This document shows positions 17,271 through 27,075 of a stretch of DNA of 64,000 bases, in pieces. Both the position numbers and the translations under genes were made by a program. Source of the DNA: Kribbella sp. CA-293567 (GTDB taxonomy: Bacteria > Actinomycetota > Actinomycetes > Propionibacteriales > Kribbellaceae); NCBI RefSeq assembly GCF_027627575.1, contig NZ_CP114065.1, positions 868,001 to 932,000 of the forward strand. Direction: 5' to 3'. The number at the start of each line of letters is the position of its first letter. The stretch's first letter is position 1. The notes beneath the pieces are model-generated. The model was not told where the DNA came from. It saw only the letters and a list, made by a program, of their open reading frames with translations, and ran no database searches.

Positions 17271-18736
17271 CCGGTCGGCGGTACCGCGGCGCAGCGGGTG
17301 CTGCGCGGTGGGAGCTTCAGCGCCACCAGGTAGTCGTTGACGGCCTGCTGAGTGCAGGGGCCCGAGTTGTAGACGCCGTGACCCCAGCCTTCGTAGGTGA
17401 CCAGGACTCCCTGCTTGCCGAGCTGCCGGGCGACGCTGCTGGCTCCCGCGTAGCCGGTCGCCGGATCGTGCAGCGAGTTGAGCAGCAGCGCCGGAGTCCT
17501 GAGCCCATGCACCTCGACATCGCGCTGCGGATTGGGTGCCTTCGGCAGCCCGAGACAGTTGGTCACGGCCATCAGCGTCGGCGGCAGCTTCAGGTCCGCG
17601 GTGTTCCGGGCGATTCGACGTAGGTGAGCAGCAAACTCGCCGTACGTGCGGACGGGCAGGCTCAGATCCCGGCAGAACGGCGCCAGCGGGTTCGGCGCCA
17701 GCCCGGTCGGTACGGGCGGCTCACCGGTCGGCGGAGCGCTCTCGTCGAGCCGCTTGAGGAGGTTGGCCAGCGCGGCCCATCTCGGCTCGTACAGCTGACG
17801 GAAGGCGCCGAACGTCAGCGAGTACGGCGTTGCCTTCAGCGCGGATTGCCGAGGATCGGGGAGCTCACCTCGGGCTGCCCTGGCGACCAGGTCTGCCCAG
17901 AGTGCCGAGATGTCGCGGCCGTGCAGCGAACAGGTGGTGGTCTGCTTGCACCACTTCACGAACTCCGAGAACGAGTCCTGGACCGTGGCGGCCTGGTCGT
18001 CGAGCCATCGACCGGTGGTCGCGTCGCCGTGGTCGAAGACGCTCTCCAGTACCAGGGCACGGAGGCGGTGCGGATACCTCTCGGCGTACTGCTGGCCGAG
18101 GAGGGTGCCGTACGAGCTGCCATGGAAGGTCAGCTTGGACTCGCCCAGCGCCGCGCGGATCGCCTCGACGTCACGCACCGACTGCAGGGTGTCGACGTGG
18201 TCGTAGAGCGGACCGGTGTTGGCGCGGCAGTCCTGCGCCAGGTCGCGGTTGTAGCGGATCGTCTGCTCGAAGGCCGCCCGGTCGGCGATCACCGGCGACG
18301 GCTGCTGGGCCAGCAGCGCGGCCGAACAGACGACCGGGTTGCTGCGGGCGATCCCGCGCGGATCGAAGCTGACGATGTCGAACCTTTCCTCGATCAACTC
18401 GGGGAAGCGGGTCATCCCGGTGCGGATCCGGTCGACACCTGAGTCGCCGGGACCGCCGGGGGCGAAGAAGAGGGTCCCGACGCGGGCGGCCGGGATCTTC
18501 GCCGTACGGCGGGCGATCACGAGGCCGAAGGTCGGGCCGGCCGGGCGGTTCCAGTCGACGGGGACCTGCAGAGTGGCGCACTTGGAGCCGCGAACCAGTT
18601 CTGGGTCTTCGGTGGGTCTGACCTCGCAGTCCGTCCACTTCAGGGCGGCGGGCGGGGCAGCGGAGGCCGGCAGTGTGGTCAGGCAGGCGACGAACAGGCC
18701 GCCGACCACGCCCCAGGTAGTGCTTCTGAGCTTCAT
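17267..18736 (-). CDS. Secreted alpha/beta hydrolase, S33/tripeptidyl-aminopeptidase-like
   Basis: A 489-residue exported hydrolase. ATG at 18736 follows GAGGATCGG, and the signal peptide reads TTWGVVGGLFVACLTTLPASA with an AxA cleavage site. The mature protein has the oxyanion region FFAPGGPGDSG, nucleophile elbow HGSSYGTLLGQQYAERYPHR, C-terminal TAP-like lid LLLNSLHDPATGYAGA (Asp) and the His of YEGWGHGVYN. Cys pairs (CEV..CATL, CKQTTTC) suggest disulfides. Relatives cleave tri- or dipeptides from peptide N-termini outside the cell, which fits the neighbouring peptide and imino-acid catabolism. Confidence 0.9.
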   Translation of the reverse strand: MKLRSTTWGVVGGLFVACLTTLPASAAPPAALKWTDCEVRPTEDPELVRGSKCATLQVPVDWNRPAGPTFGLVIARRTAKIPAARVGTLFFAPGGPGDSGVDRIRTGMTRFPELIEERFDIVSFDPRGIARSNPVVCSAALLAQQPSPVIADRAAFEQTIRYNRDLAQDCRANTGPLYDHVDTLQSVRDVEAIRAALGESKLTFHGSSYGTLLGQQYAERYPHRLRALVLESVFDHGDATTGRWLDDQAATVQDSFSEFVKWCKQTTTCSLHGRDISALWADLVARAARGELPDPRQSALKATPYSLTFGAFRQLYEPRWAALANLLKRLDESAPPTGEPPVPTGLAPNPLAPFCRDLSLPVRTYGEFAAHLRRIARNTADLKLPPTLMAVTNCLGLPKAPNPQRDVEVHGLRTPALLLNSLHDPATGYAGASSVARQLGKQGVLVTYEGWGHGVYNSGPCTQQAVNDYLVALKLPPRSTRCAAVPPTG

Positions 18737-18833
18737 CCACCGATCCTCGGCAAGCGGCTCCCGAAGCGCATCCGGGGTGACCCCGGCCCGGACCCCGGCA
18801 GGGTTCGAGGGACTTGTTAGGGTCGGTGCCCTG

Positions 18834-19166
18834 ATGACTGAGACGACGACCGCGGTAGGGAAGCCGGCCCGATCCAAGCACGCGCGGGTCTTTCGTGCAG
18901 TGGCGATCGCCGAGGCGCTGTCCTGGACCGGACTGCTGATCGGCATGCTGTTCAAGTACGTGCTGTCCGACAACGAGATCGGCGTGAAGATCTTCGGGCC
19001 GATCCACGGCGGCATCTTCGTCGCCTACGTGCTGACCGTGCTCGCGGTCCGCAAACCGCTGCGGTGGAGCCTGCCGGTCACGCTGGCGGCGCTCGCGGCC
19101 AGCATCCCGCCGCTGTTCACCTGGTTCTTCGAGTTGTGGGCCCAGCGCACCGGCCGGCTGTCCTGA
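18834..19166 (+). CDS. DUF3817 small membrane protein
   Basis: A 110-residue protein with three predicted helices: IAEALSWTGLLIGMLFKYVL, IHGGIFVAYVLTVLAV and VTLAALAASIPPLFTWFFEL. The pattern AEALSWTGLLIGMLFKY...GPIHGGIFVAYV is characteristic of DUF3817. The function of this family is unknown. It is divergent from the secreted peptidase (97 bp spacer) and upstream of the glycine riboswitch, but the riboswitch has its own promoter. Confidence 0.9.
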   Translation: MTETTTAVGKPARSKHARVFRAVAIAEALSWTGLLIGMLFKYVLSDNEIGVKIFGPIHGGIFVAYVLTVLAVRKPLRWSLPVTLAALAASIPPLFTWFFELWAQRTGRLS

Positions 19167-19183
19167 GTTCACCGGCCAACGGA

Positions 19184-19213
19184 TTGACGCGCGCCGCCGG
19201 TGCGCCGTACCGT
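19184..19213 (+). promoter_or_regulatory. Putative promoter of the riboswitch-sdaA transcript
   Basis: TTGACG (19184-19189), an 18-bp spacer and TACCGT (19208-19213) lie about 35 bp ahead of the glycine aptamer. The predicted start is near 19220, giving a leader of about 190 nt. Confidence 0.5.
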
Positions 19214-19248
19214 CGCGGCGAGTGACAAAAGAAGCAGCCGCATGAACC

Positions 19249-19318
19249 CGTGCGGGAGAGACCCGGGCCTGACCCGGGCGCCGTAGGAGCAACTCTCCCC
19301 AAGAATCTCTCAGGCACC
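19249..19318 (+). promoter_or_regulatory. Glycine riboswitch aptamer
   Basis: The RNA shows the glycine-aptamer signature. A short P1 pairs GTGC (19250-19253) with GCAC (19314-19317). GGAGAG follows at 19255-19260, then a P2 hairpin built from two CCCGGG blocks, the conserved GCCGTAGGAGCAA, a P3 element CTCTCCCC and the closing AATCTCTCAGGC. The downstream CACCTCTGGAAGGC and GACAGAGCGGGG up to about 19375 resemble the remnant of a second aptamer or the expression platform. It would make serine ammonia-lyase synthesis respond to glycine. Confidence 0.9.
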
Positions 19319-19412
19319 TTCACCGTACGGGCGAGGCACCTCTGGAAGGCACACTGCCTGACAGAGCGGGGAGGCATACCAATCGGTCAGTGACGACCAG
19401 GAGGCCTCCAGT

Positions 19413-20786
<1,374 letters not shown>

Positions 20787-21566
20787 CGGATCCTCCACGT
20801 GCGCGTTGTGCCCGAGCCCGGGCAACGTGACGACCTGACCGTGCAGAGCGGTCAGGTCGGCGTCGGTGTTCATCGGATCGAGCTCACCACGAGCCAGGAC
20901 GACCTCGCCCTGGCTCGCCGCGATCAGCCTCGCCATCTCCGGCGCACCGACCCCGAACGTGCCCGGATCCATCGCCAGCCGCCATCGTCCGTCGACCTCC
21001 CGCAGCCCGTGCCCGACGACCTCGCCGGCGGGATCGACCAGACCTTGCAGCCCTGAAACCTTGAGAAACCGAGCCGCCGCCGCGTCCCGGTCCTCGAACC
21101 ACGTCACCGGCTTCCGAGCCAGCGCCCCCGCCCGGCCCAGGTCATCGGCCGACCAGCTGACCTTGACCCCCAACGCAACCACGCGATCAACCTGTACGCC
21201 GTACCGGCCGCCGGCCAGCTCGAGCGCGATCACCCCGCCCAGCGAGTGCCCGACGACAACCAGCCCCCGGCGTACCGGCAACCCTTCGGCAACCCCCGCG
21301 GCCATCGCCTCGAACGTGTACCCCGGCAAACTCCCCGCCACCCCATGCCCCGGCAGATCAGGCGCCACCCGAGGCCCTCCCCACCCATCCCAAACCCGCC
21401 CGTTGGCACCGAGCCCATGCAACAACACGAGAGCAGACATACGCACCAGGCTGCCACAGGATGTGACCGAGGGTGCTGTGACTGTGTGCGGTAGTGGGCG
21501 TGCGGGTGGTGAGAATTGTTGTTGGGGGTGTTTGAAACGGCGGGTGACCGCTACTGTGCGGGTCTT

Positions 21567-22310
21567 GTGAAGCCGTTCTTTGAGGGAGAACAGGCAGAAC
21601 GTCACTGGGGCCGGGCGAATGCTGAGGAGCTTCTCCGTCGGGTTGTGGTGGTTGTTGCTGCGTCGTTGGGCGTGTACGCCGTGCTGGTGGTGGTCAGCCT
21701 GCTGGGTGGGCCGCGGCTTGGTGCGCCGTTGATTCCGTTGCCTGGTGGTGGTCCTGGAGTGCGGGCCGCTGCGCCGGTGCCGGGTGAGTTGACGCGTGGG
21801 GACGACAGCGACAATCTGCCGTCGATACCGCCGCAGGTGACTGCGGTGCCGTCGGTGCCGCCGATGTCGACCGGGCCTGTGGACGAGACGGGGCAGCCGC
21901 AGCCGTATGGGTGGCCCTTGGTGACGAACGCGCCCTCGGCCGGACCGACCTCGACGACCACCTCGACGCCCGGCGATCCCGGTATCGGTGAACCCTCACG
22001 CGGGCCGGCCGAGCGCCCGCTGCCTTCAGTGCCGGGGGCAACCAAGCAGCCGCCGGTGCCGGCGGGGCCGACCGGGACGCCGCAGACTTCGGCGATGCCG
22101 CAGACGCCGGACGGAACGCCGACGAACCCGACCGACCCGACCGATCCCACGGACCCGACCGGCCCGACGGATCCGACGGATCCGACCGACCCGTCGAGTA
22201 CGCCGGAGCCGACTCCTCCGACGGAGACGCCGACCGAACCGCCCGCGCCGCCGGAGTCGCCCTCGGTGGTGGATGCGCTGCTGGACCTGGTCGACGACCT
22301 TCTGCCCTGA
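21567..22310 (+). CDS. Membrane-anchored proline-rich protein (paralogue of 24105 product)
   Basis: Unrecognised 247-residue protein. A charged cytosolic N-terminus (KPFFEGEQAERHWGR) is followed by one hydrophobic helix (VVVVVAASLGVYAVLVVVSLLGGP) and about 190 residues of extracytoplasmic Pro/Thr-rich sequence with eight near-perfect three-residue repeats. The short C-terminus PSVVDALLDLVDDLLP may be an amphipathic helix. N-terminus and helix resemble the 24105 product. The GTG start lacks a Shine-Dalgarno and a TACTGT -10-like hexamer ends 9 bp before it, so a leaderless transcript is possible. Likely a wall-spanning protein. Confidence 0.75.
   Translation: MKPFFEGEQAERHWGRANAEELLRRVVVVVAASLGVYAVLVVVSLLGGPRLGAPLIPLPGGGPGVRAAAPVPGELTRGDDSDNLPSIPPQVTAVPSVPPMSTGPVDETGQPQPYGWPLVTNAPSAGPTSTTTSTPGDPGIGEPSRGPAERPLPSVPGATKQPPVPAGPTGTPQTSAMPQTPDGTPTNPTDPTDPTDPTGPTDPTDPTDPSSTPEPTPPTETPTEPPAPPESPSVVDALLDLVDDLLP
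22125..22196 (+). repeat. Nine-base tandem repeat encoding (D/N/G)-P-T units
   Basis: Eight tandem 9-bp units in frame encode the Asp-Pro-Thr repeats of the proline-rich membrane protein (units NPT, DPT x3, GPT, DPT x2, DP-S). Codons vary between units (GAC/GAT, CCG/CCC, ACC/ACG), so the array is old enough to have drifted, yet could still change copy number. Confidence 0.85.
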
Positions 22311-22317
22311 GGCGGAG

Positions 22318-23004
22318 TCACCAGGGAACGACGCCCGCGCTGCGCTGGTAGGTGGCGGTCGGGCCGGTCTGGTCGATGGTGGCCAGCCGGACGATGATCT
22401 CGGCGCCCTCCGGGATGGTCTGGTTGCCGCGGTGGCCGTTGAAGTCGGTGGCCGTGTAACCGGGGTCGACGGAGTTGATCCGGATGCCGGGGTACAAGTT
22501 CGCGTACTGCGCGGTCAGCATGTTCAGCGCGGCCTTGGACGAGCTGTAGATCGGAGCCGGGATCCAGGCCGGTTCGCGGACCGCCGGGTCGGTGGCCATG
22601 GCAATCGAGCCCAGGCCGCTGCTGACGTTCACCACCACCGGGTTTTCGCTTGCCTCCAGCAACGGCAGGAAGGTGGCGAAGACCCGGAAGGCGCCGAAGA
22701 CGTTGACGTCGTAGACAGCCTGGAAGTCGTCCGCGGTCAGCTCGCTCGGTGAGACGAAGGGCCCGGAAACCCCCGCGTTGTTGACGAGTACGTCGAGTTG
22801 CCCGACCTCCTTGGCGGCCGCGCGGACCGACTCGTCGTCGGTCACGTCGAGCTGGACGAAGCGGGCGCCCAGCTCGTCGGCGGCTCTGCGTCCACGCTCG
22901 GGGTCACGCGCACCGACGTACACGGTGTGGCCGAGGGCAACCAGTTGACGGGCGGTCTCGTACCCGAGGCTCTTGTTGGCCCCGGTGATCAGTGTTGTGG
23001 TCAT
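22318..23004 (-). CDS. SDR-family NAD(P)-dependent oxidoreductase
   Basis: A 228-residue classical short-chain dehydrogenase. It has TTTLITGANKSLGYETARQL (TGxxxGxG cofactor loop), VLVNNAGVSGP (NNAG), VVNVSSGLGS (catalytic Ser region) and the YSSSKAAL YxxxK motif, then a PG-type segment VDPGYTATDFN. The basic ARD after beta-2 suggests NADP(H). It is divergent from an MmyB-type XRE regulator (103-bp spacer), a pairing common in actinomycetes in which the regulator controls the SDR gene. Confidence 0.93.
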   Translation of the reverse strand: MTTTLITGANKSLGYETARQLVALGHTVYVGARDPERGRRAADELGARFVQLDVTDDESVRAAAKEVGQLDVLVNNAGVSGPFVSPSELTADDFQAVYDVNVFGAFRVFATFLPLLEASENPVVVNVSSGLGSIAMATDPAVREPAWIPAPIYSSSKAALNMLTAQYANLYPGIRINSVDPGYTATDFNGHRGNQTIPEGAEIIVRLATIDQTGPTATYQRSAGVVPW

Positions 23005-23107
23005 GGCTCCAATCTCGTCGCGTGCCGGCCGGTCAGGTAGTGCACGCTTCGTCCTGGGGACCGGCAGTACCCAGGCTGATCCGGCCGGCGGCCGACATAC
23101 TGGAGAC

Positions 23108-23956
23108 GTGGCTGAACTTGGCAAGACCCTGCACGCCTGGCGGGATCGCGTGACTCCGGCGGAGGCGGGCCTGCCCGCGGGTGGCAACCGGCGGGCGCCC
23201 GGGCTCCGGCGCGAGGAACTCGCCGCGCTGGCCGGGCTGTCGGTGGACTACGTCCTGCGGCTGGAGCAGGGCCGGTCCTCCGCGCCGTCCGTTCAGGTGC
23301 TGGAGGCGCTGGCTCGTGCGCTCCGGTTGAGCGATGCCGAACGCGGCCACCTGTTCGTGCTCGCCGGTCAGGCTCCTCCCGCGCCCGGACAGATCTCGGC
23401 GCGTATCCCGCCCGGCATCCAACGCTTGATCGACCAGCTCCAGGGCGCGCCGCTCAGCGTCTGCGACGCGGCCTGGACGATGGTCAGCTGGAACCCGATG
23501 TGGTCCGCCCTGATCGGTGATGCCTCTCTGCTCCGCGGTCGCGAGCGCAACATCATCTGGCGCCACTTCATGGCCGAGCACGGCGAGGTGGCCGGCTTCG
23601 GTCGGGTCCACCAAACCCCCGAGCAGGCCGCGGGGTTCGCTCGCGCGATGGTCACCGACCTGCGCGCCGCGGCCGCGCGGTACCCCAAGGACGCCGGCCT
23701 GCGCGCCCTCATCCAGGAGCTCCGCACCAAGAGCAAGCACTTCGCCCAGCTCTGGGACGACCACGTGGTCGGCTTCCACGAGTCCAACACCAAGCTGGTC
23801 GATCATCCCGATCTGGGTCCGATCCGGCTCGACTGTGACGTCCTCACCGCGCCGGGCAGCGACCTGCGCCTGATCGTCTACACCGCCCCGCCGGGCTCCG
23901 AAGCCGCCGAGAAACTCCGCCTGCTCTCGGTGGTCGGTCTGCAGTCACTCAGCTGA
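23108..23956 (+). CDS. XRE-family regulator with MmyB-like ligand domain
   Basis: A 282-residue protein with an HTH at about 10-75 (RRAPGLRREELAALAGLSVDYVLRLEQGRSSAPS, in parts) and a PAS-like MmyB ligand-binding domain starting at IQRLIDQLQGAPLSVCDAAW. The downstream NPMWSALIGD, RNIIWRHF and LVDHPDLGPIRLDCDVLTAPGSDLRLIVYTAPPGS (parts) are typical; family members have been found to bind fatty acids. GTG at 23108 is chosen as it starts directly before the HTH. It is divergent from the SDR gene it probably regulates. Confidence 0.92.
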   Translation: MAELGKTLHAWRDRVTPAEAGLPAGGNRRAPGLRREELAALAGLSVDYVLRLEQGRSSAPSVQVLEALARALRLSDAERGHLFVLAGQAPPAPGQISARIPPGIQRLIDQLQGAPLSVCDAAWTMVSWNPMWSALIGDASLLRGRERNIIWRHFMAEHGEVAGFGRVHQTPEQAAGFARAMVTDLRAAAARYPKDAGLRALIQELRTKSKHFAQLWDDHVVGFHESNTKLVDHPDLGPIRLDCDVLTAPGSDLRLIVYTAPPGSEAAEKLRLLSVVGLQSLS

Positions 23957-24104
23957 GCAGACAGCGGATTTCGACCCCGGCTCGTGCAGTAACTCCTGCC
24001 GTTAGTGGCTCTGCGCAACAGTTCGTAGCAGCGAGTTTTCGCTTGCCCAGTGTCTGTTCCTGCCGGTCGGACGGGCGTAGTGTTCGCTGCGAGACGGGGG
24101 AATC

Positions 24105-24923
24105 ATGAAGTCGTTTTTTCGCGAGCCGGTGTTCGTCGATCCGACCGGCCGCCGCAGCCGGACTCTCCGGCGAGCCGGGGTGGTGGTGATCGCGCCGACC
24201 TCGGCGTACCTGGTGCTGTTGGTGAGCAGTGTGCTCGGTGGCCCGACGATCGACACTCCGCTGCTGCCACCCGCCGCCGCGGATCGCGCGCAGGCGGATT
24301 CGGCGGTGCGGGAACCGGCCGGTGGAGAAGGCCAGGTCGAGCAGGTCCCGGTGCCGAACACGGTGATGGTGACGACCGGCCCGACCGCGGCGTCGATCGG
24401 GGTGGACTCGACGGCGAGAGCCGCGGACCGCACGGCTGCTCAGTGGCCGGCTGTGCCTACAGCCGCGAAGCCGGCAGCCGGTAGGACCGTCGAGCGGACG
24501 GCTTCGGTCGGAGTACGGGTGAAGCCGACGCGGCAGGTGACAGAAGCGGCGAGCAAGCCAGGCGTCCAGGCGGTTGAGAAGACGGTGACCGAACACCCCG
24601 CCGCGAAACCGGTGGTCACCGAACCAGCGACCAAGCCGGCGATCAAGCCGACCGCGCCGAAGCCACCGAAAGCCCCAGTAGTCCCGGTCCCGCCGGCATC
24701 GGTGGTCAAGCCGGTCGTCAAGCCTGTGGTTGAACCGGTCGTCAAGCCCGTGCTGGCGCCGGTGGCCGCAGTGGTGACTCCGGTCGTCGAGCCGGTCAGC
24801 AGGGTGGTGAGGCCGATTCTCGCGCCGGTGGTCGTTGTGGTGAAGCCGATCCTCAAGCCGGTGGTCGATCCCGTGGTCGAGCTGACCGGTGGGGTCGGAG
24901 GGTTGCTCGGCCTCGGCAAGTGA
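24105..24923 (+). CDS. Membrane-anchored Lys/Pro/Val-rich protein beside the deacetylase/GT2 gene
   Basis: Unrecognised 272-residue protein with the same plan as the 21567 product: short N-terminus (KSFFREPVFVDPTGRRSRTLRR), one helix (VVVIAPTSAYLVLLVSSVLGGP) and a long extracytoplasmic tail. The tail has about ten degenerate units of the K-P-V-V-x-P-V type between residues 165 and 260 and ends in a Gly/Leu-rich ELTGGVGGLLGLGK. ATG follows GGGGGAA. It is 13 bp upstream of the fused deacetylase/glycosyltransferase gene, so it may scaffold or anchor that polysaccharide machinery in the wall. Confidence 0.75.
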   Translation: MKSFFREPVFVDPTGRRSRTLRRAGVVVIAPTSAYLVLLVSSVLGGPTIDTPLLPPAAADRAQADSAVREPAGGEGQVEQVPVPNTVMVTTGPTAASIGVDSTARAADRTAAQWPAVPTAAKPAAGRTVERTASVGVRVKPTRQVTEAASKPGVQAVEKTVTEHPAAKPVVTEPATKPAIKPTAPKPPKAPVVPVPPASVVKPVVKPVVEPVVKPVLAPVAAVVTPVVEPVSRVVRPILAPVVVVVKPILKPVVDPVVELTGGVGGLLGLGK

Positions 24924-24936
24924 CGCCTGATCGGTC

Positions 24937-27069
24937 ATGATCCGCCGCCGTACTCATCCGCCCAGTGCCCGCCAGGTGCCGCTGCGCACCCACTGGCTGG
25001 TCCTGACGGTCTGCGTCGTCAGCCTGGTTGCCGCGCTGCTGCTGAACGGCTACACCCAGCACCTCTTCGGTACCGCGCCGGACGCCGAGCCGCCGGAGCG
25101 TACTTCGTTCGCCCAGGTGCCCGAGCAGGTCAGCGGCGGTGGTCCGGTCATCGATGCCAGCGGCGCCGAGATCCGGACCGCCGCGCCGAAGCCGAAGACG
25201 ATCGCGCTGACCTTCGACGACGGCCCCGATCCGGTCTGGACGCCGAAGATCCTCGACCTGCTCAAGGAACACGACGCCCGGGCCACCTTCTTCGTGGTCG
25301 GCGTCCAGGTCGCCGAGCACCAGCGGCTGACCCGGCGAATCGATGCCGAAGGCCACCAACTCGGCCTGCACACCTTCACCCACGCGGATCTGGCGGCGCT
25401 GCCGAACTGGCGCCGCTCGTTCGAGCTGCGGCAGAGCCAGCTGATCCTGGCCGGCGCCGCCGGAGTGAGTACGCCGCTGCTGCGGCCGCCGTACTCGTCC
25501 AGGGCGGAGGCTGTCGCCGACGAGGACTGGGCGGGAATGCGGTACGCGCGAGAACTCGGCTATCTCACCGTGCTGACCACTCAGGACAGTGAGGACTGGC
25601 GCCGGCTGGGAGTCGAGCGGATCCTCAGCAGTTCCCGCCCGGTCGGTGACGCCGGGCAGATCCTGCTCGTCCACGACGCCGGCGGGGACCGGAGCCAGAC
25701 GGTCGCGGCGCTCGCCGTACTGATCCCCGAGCTGAAGGCGCGTGGTTTCCGGTTCGAGACGGTCAGCGAGACGGTCGGAATTCCCCAGCCCGTCCGGGCC
25801 GCCACGCTCGGCGAGCGACTTCGGGGGCTGGGGATGATCGCCGCGATCCAGCTCAGCGGCATCGTCCTGCTGGTGCTGACCTGGCTGCTCTACCTGGCCG
25901 GCGGCCTGAGCCTGCTGCGCGCTGCGGCGACCGTACTGGCGGCACGCAGGCACTCGCGCACCCGGGCGGCGGCCTGGCCGGAGCCGGTCACGGAACCGGT
26001 CACCGTCGTGGTGCCCGCCTTCAACGAGAGCGCGGGGATCGAAGCGGCGGTCCGCTCGCTGGTGGCCTCCGATCATCCGCTCGAGGTGATCGTCGTCGAC
26101 GACGGATCGACCGATGGCACGGCCGACCTGGTCGAGGCGCTGCGGCTGCCCGGCGTACGGGTGATCAGGCAGCTCAACGCGGGCAAGCCGGCCGCGCTGA
26201 CCAGGGGGATCGAGGAGGCGGCGTACGAGCTGGTGGTGATGGTGGACGGTGACACGGTCTTCGAGCCGGATGCCGTCCGGCTGCTCGTCCAGCCGTTCGC
26301 CGATCCGGGGATCGGGGCGGTGTCCGGCAACGCGAAGGTGGGCAACCGCAACGGAGTACTGGGGCGGTGGCAGCACATCGAGTACGTCGTCGGGTTCAAT
26401 CTGGATCGCCGGCTGTTCGACCTCGGCCGGTGCATGCCGACCGTGCCCGGCGCGATCGGGGCCTTCCGCCGGACCGCGTTGCTGCGGGCCGGTGGGGTCA
26501 GCGACGACACGCTGGCCGAGGACACCGATCTGACGATGACACTGTGCCGGGACGGCTGGCGGATCGTCTACGAAGAACGCGCGAAGGCCTGGACCGAGGC
26601 GCCGAGCTCGCTGGGGTCCCTTTGGCGACAGCGTTATCGATGGTGCTACGGCACTCTGCAGGCGATGTGGAAACACCGCGGCGCACTCACTCAGCGGGGC
26701 GAGGCCGGACGGTTCGGACGGCGCTGCCTGAGCTTCCTGCTGGCGTTCCAGGTGCTGCTGCCGCTGCTCGCGCCGGTCGTCGACGTGTTCGCGCTGTACG
26801 GCTTGATCTTCCTCGACCCGCTGCACGTCGCCACGCTCTGGCTGGCCTTCGTTTCCGTGCAGGCCTTGACCAGTCTCTACGCGTTCCGGCTCGACGGCGA
26901 GTCGATCGGGCCGCTGTGGAGTCTGCCCCTGCAGCAGTTCGTCTACCGGCAGCTGATGTACCTCGTGGTGATCCAGTCGGTCGTCACCGCGCTGGCGGGT
27001 TCACGGCTGCGCTGGCAGCGGATGGAGCGGTACGGCAGCCTGCAGGTGCCCGCGGGTCGCTCACGCTGA
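24937..27069 (+). CDS. Bifunctional polysaccharide deacetylase / family 2 glycosyltransferase
   Basis: A 710-residue membrane protein. One helix (LVLTVCVVSLVAALLLNGY) leads to an external NodB deacetylase domain (about 80-280) with IALTFDDGPDPVWTPK, HTFTHADLAAL (metal His pair) and LLRPPYSS. A second helix near 310 enters a cytosolic GT2 domain with VTVVVPAFNES, VIVVDDGSTDG, VMVDGDT (DxD-like), LAEDTDLT and QRYRW (QxxRW), followed by several C-terminal helices. It fits processive synthesis and deacetylation of a beta-linked amino-sugar polymer. It probably works with the proline-rich protein encoded immediately upstream. Confidence 0.93.
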   Translation: MIRRRTHPPSARQVPLRTHWLVLTVCVVSLVAALLLNGYTQHLFGTAPDAEPPERTSFAQVPEQVSGGGPVIDASGAEIRTAAPKPKTIALTFDDGPDPVWTPKILDLLKEHDARATFFVVGVQVAEHQRLTRRIDAEGHQLGLHTFTHADLAALPNWRRSFELRQSQLILAGAAGVSTPLLRPPYSSRAEAVADEDWAGMRYARELGYLTVLTTQDSEDWRRLGVERILSSSRPVGDAGQILLVHDAGGDRSQTVAALAVLIPELKARGFRFETVSETVGIPQPVRAATLGERLRGLGMIAAIQLSGIVLLVLTWLLYLAGGLSLLRAAATVLAARRHSRTRAAAWPEPVTEPVTVVVPAFNESAGIEAAVRSLVASDHPLEVIVVDDGSTDGTADLVEALRLPGVRVIRQLNAGKPAALTRGIEEAAYELVVMVDGDTVFEPDAVRLLVQPFADPGIGAVSGNAKVGNRNGVLGRWQHIEYVVGFNLDRRLFDLGRCMPTVPGAIGAFRRTALLRAGGVSDDTLAEDTDLTMTLCRDGWRIVYEERAKAWTEAPSSLGSLWRQRYRWCYGTLQAMWKHRGALTQRGEAGRFGRRCLSFLLAFQVLLPLLAPVVDVFALYGLIFLDPLHVATLWLAFVSVQALTSLYAFRLDGESIGPLWSLPLQQFVYRQLMYLVVIQSVVTALAGSRLRWQRMERYGSLQVPAGRSR

Positions 27070-27075
27070 AGCGGG

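Noticed and set aside
22125..22196. Short tandem array considered as a CRISPR or regulatory repeat
   Set aside because: Units are 9 bp, in frame, without spacers, and encode Asp-Pro-Thr repeats.
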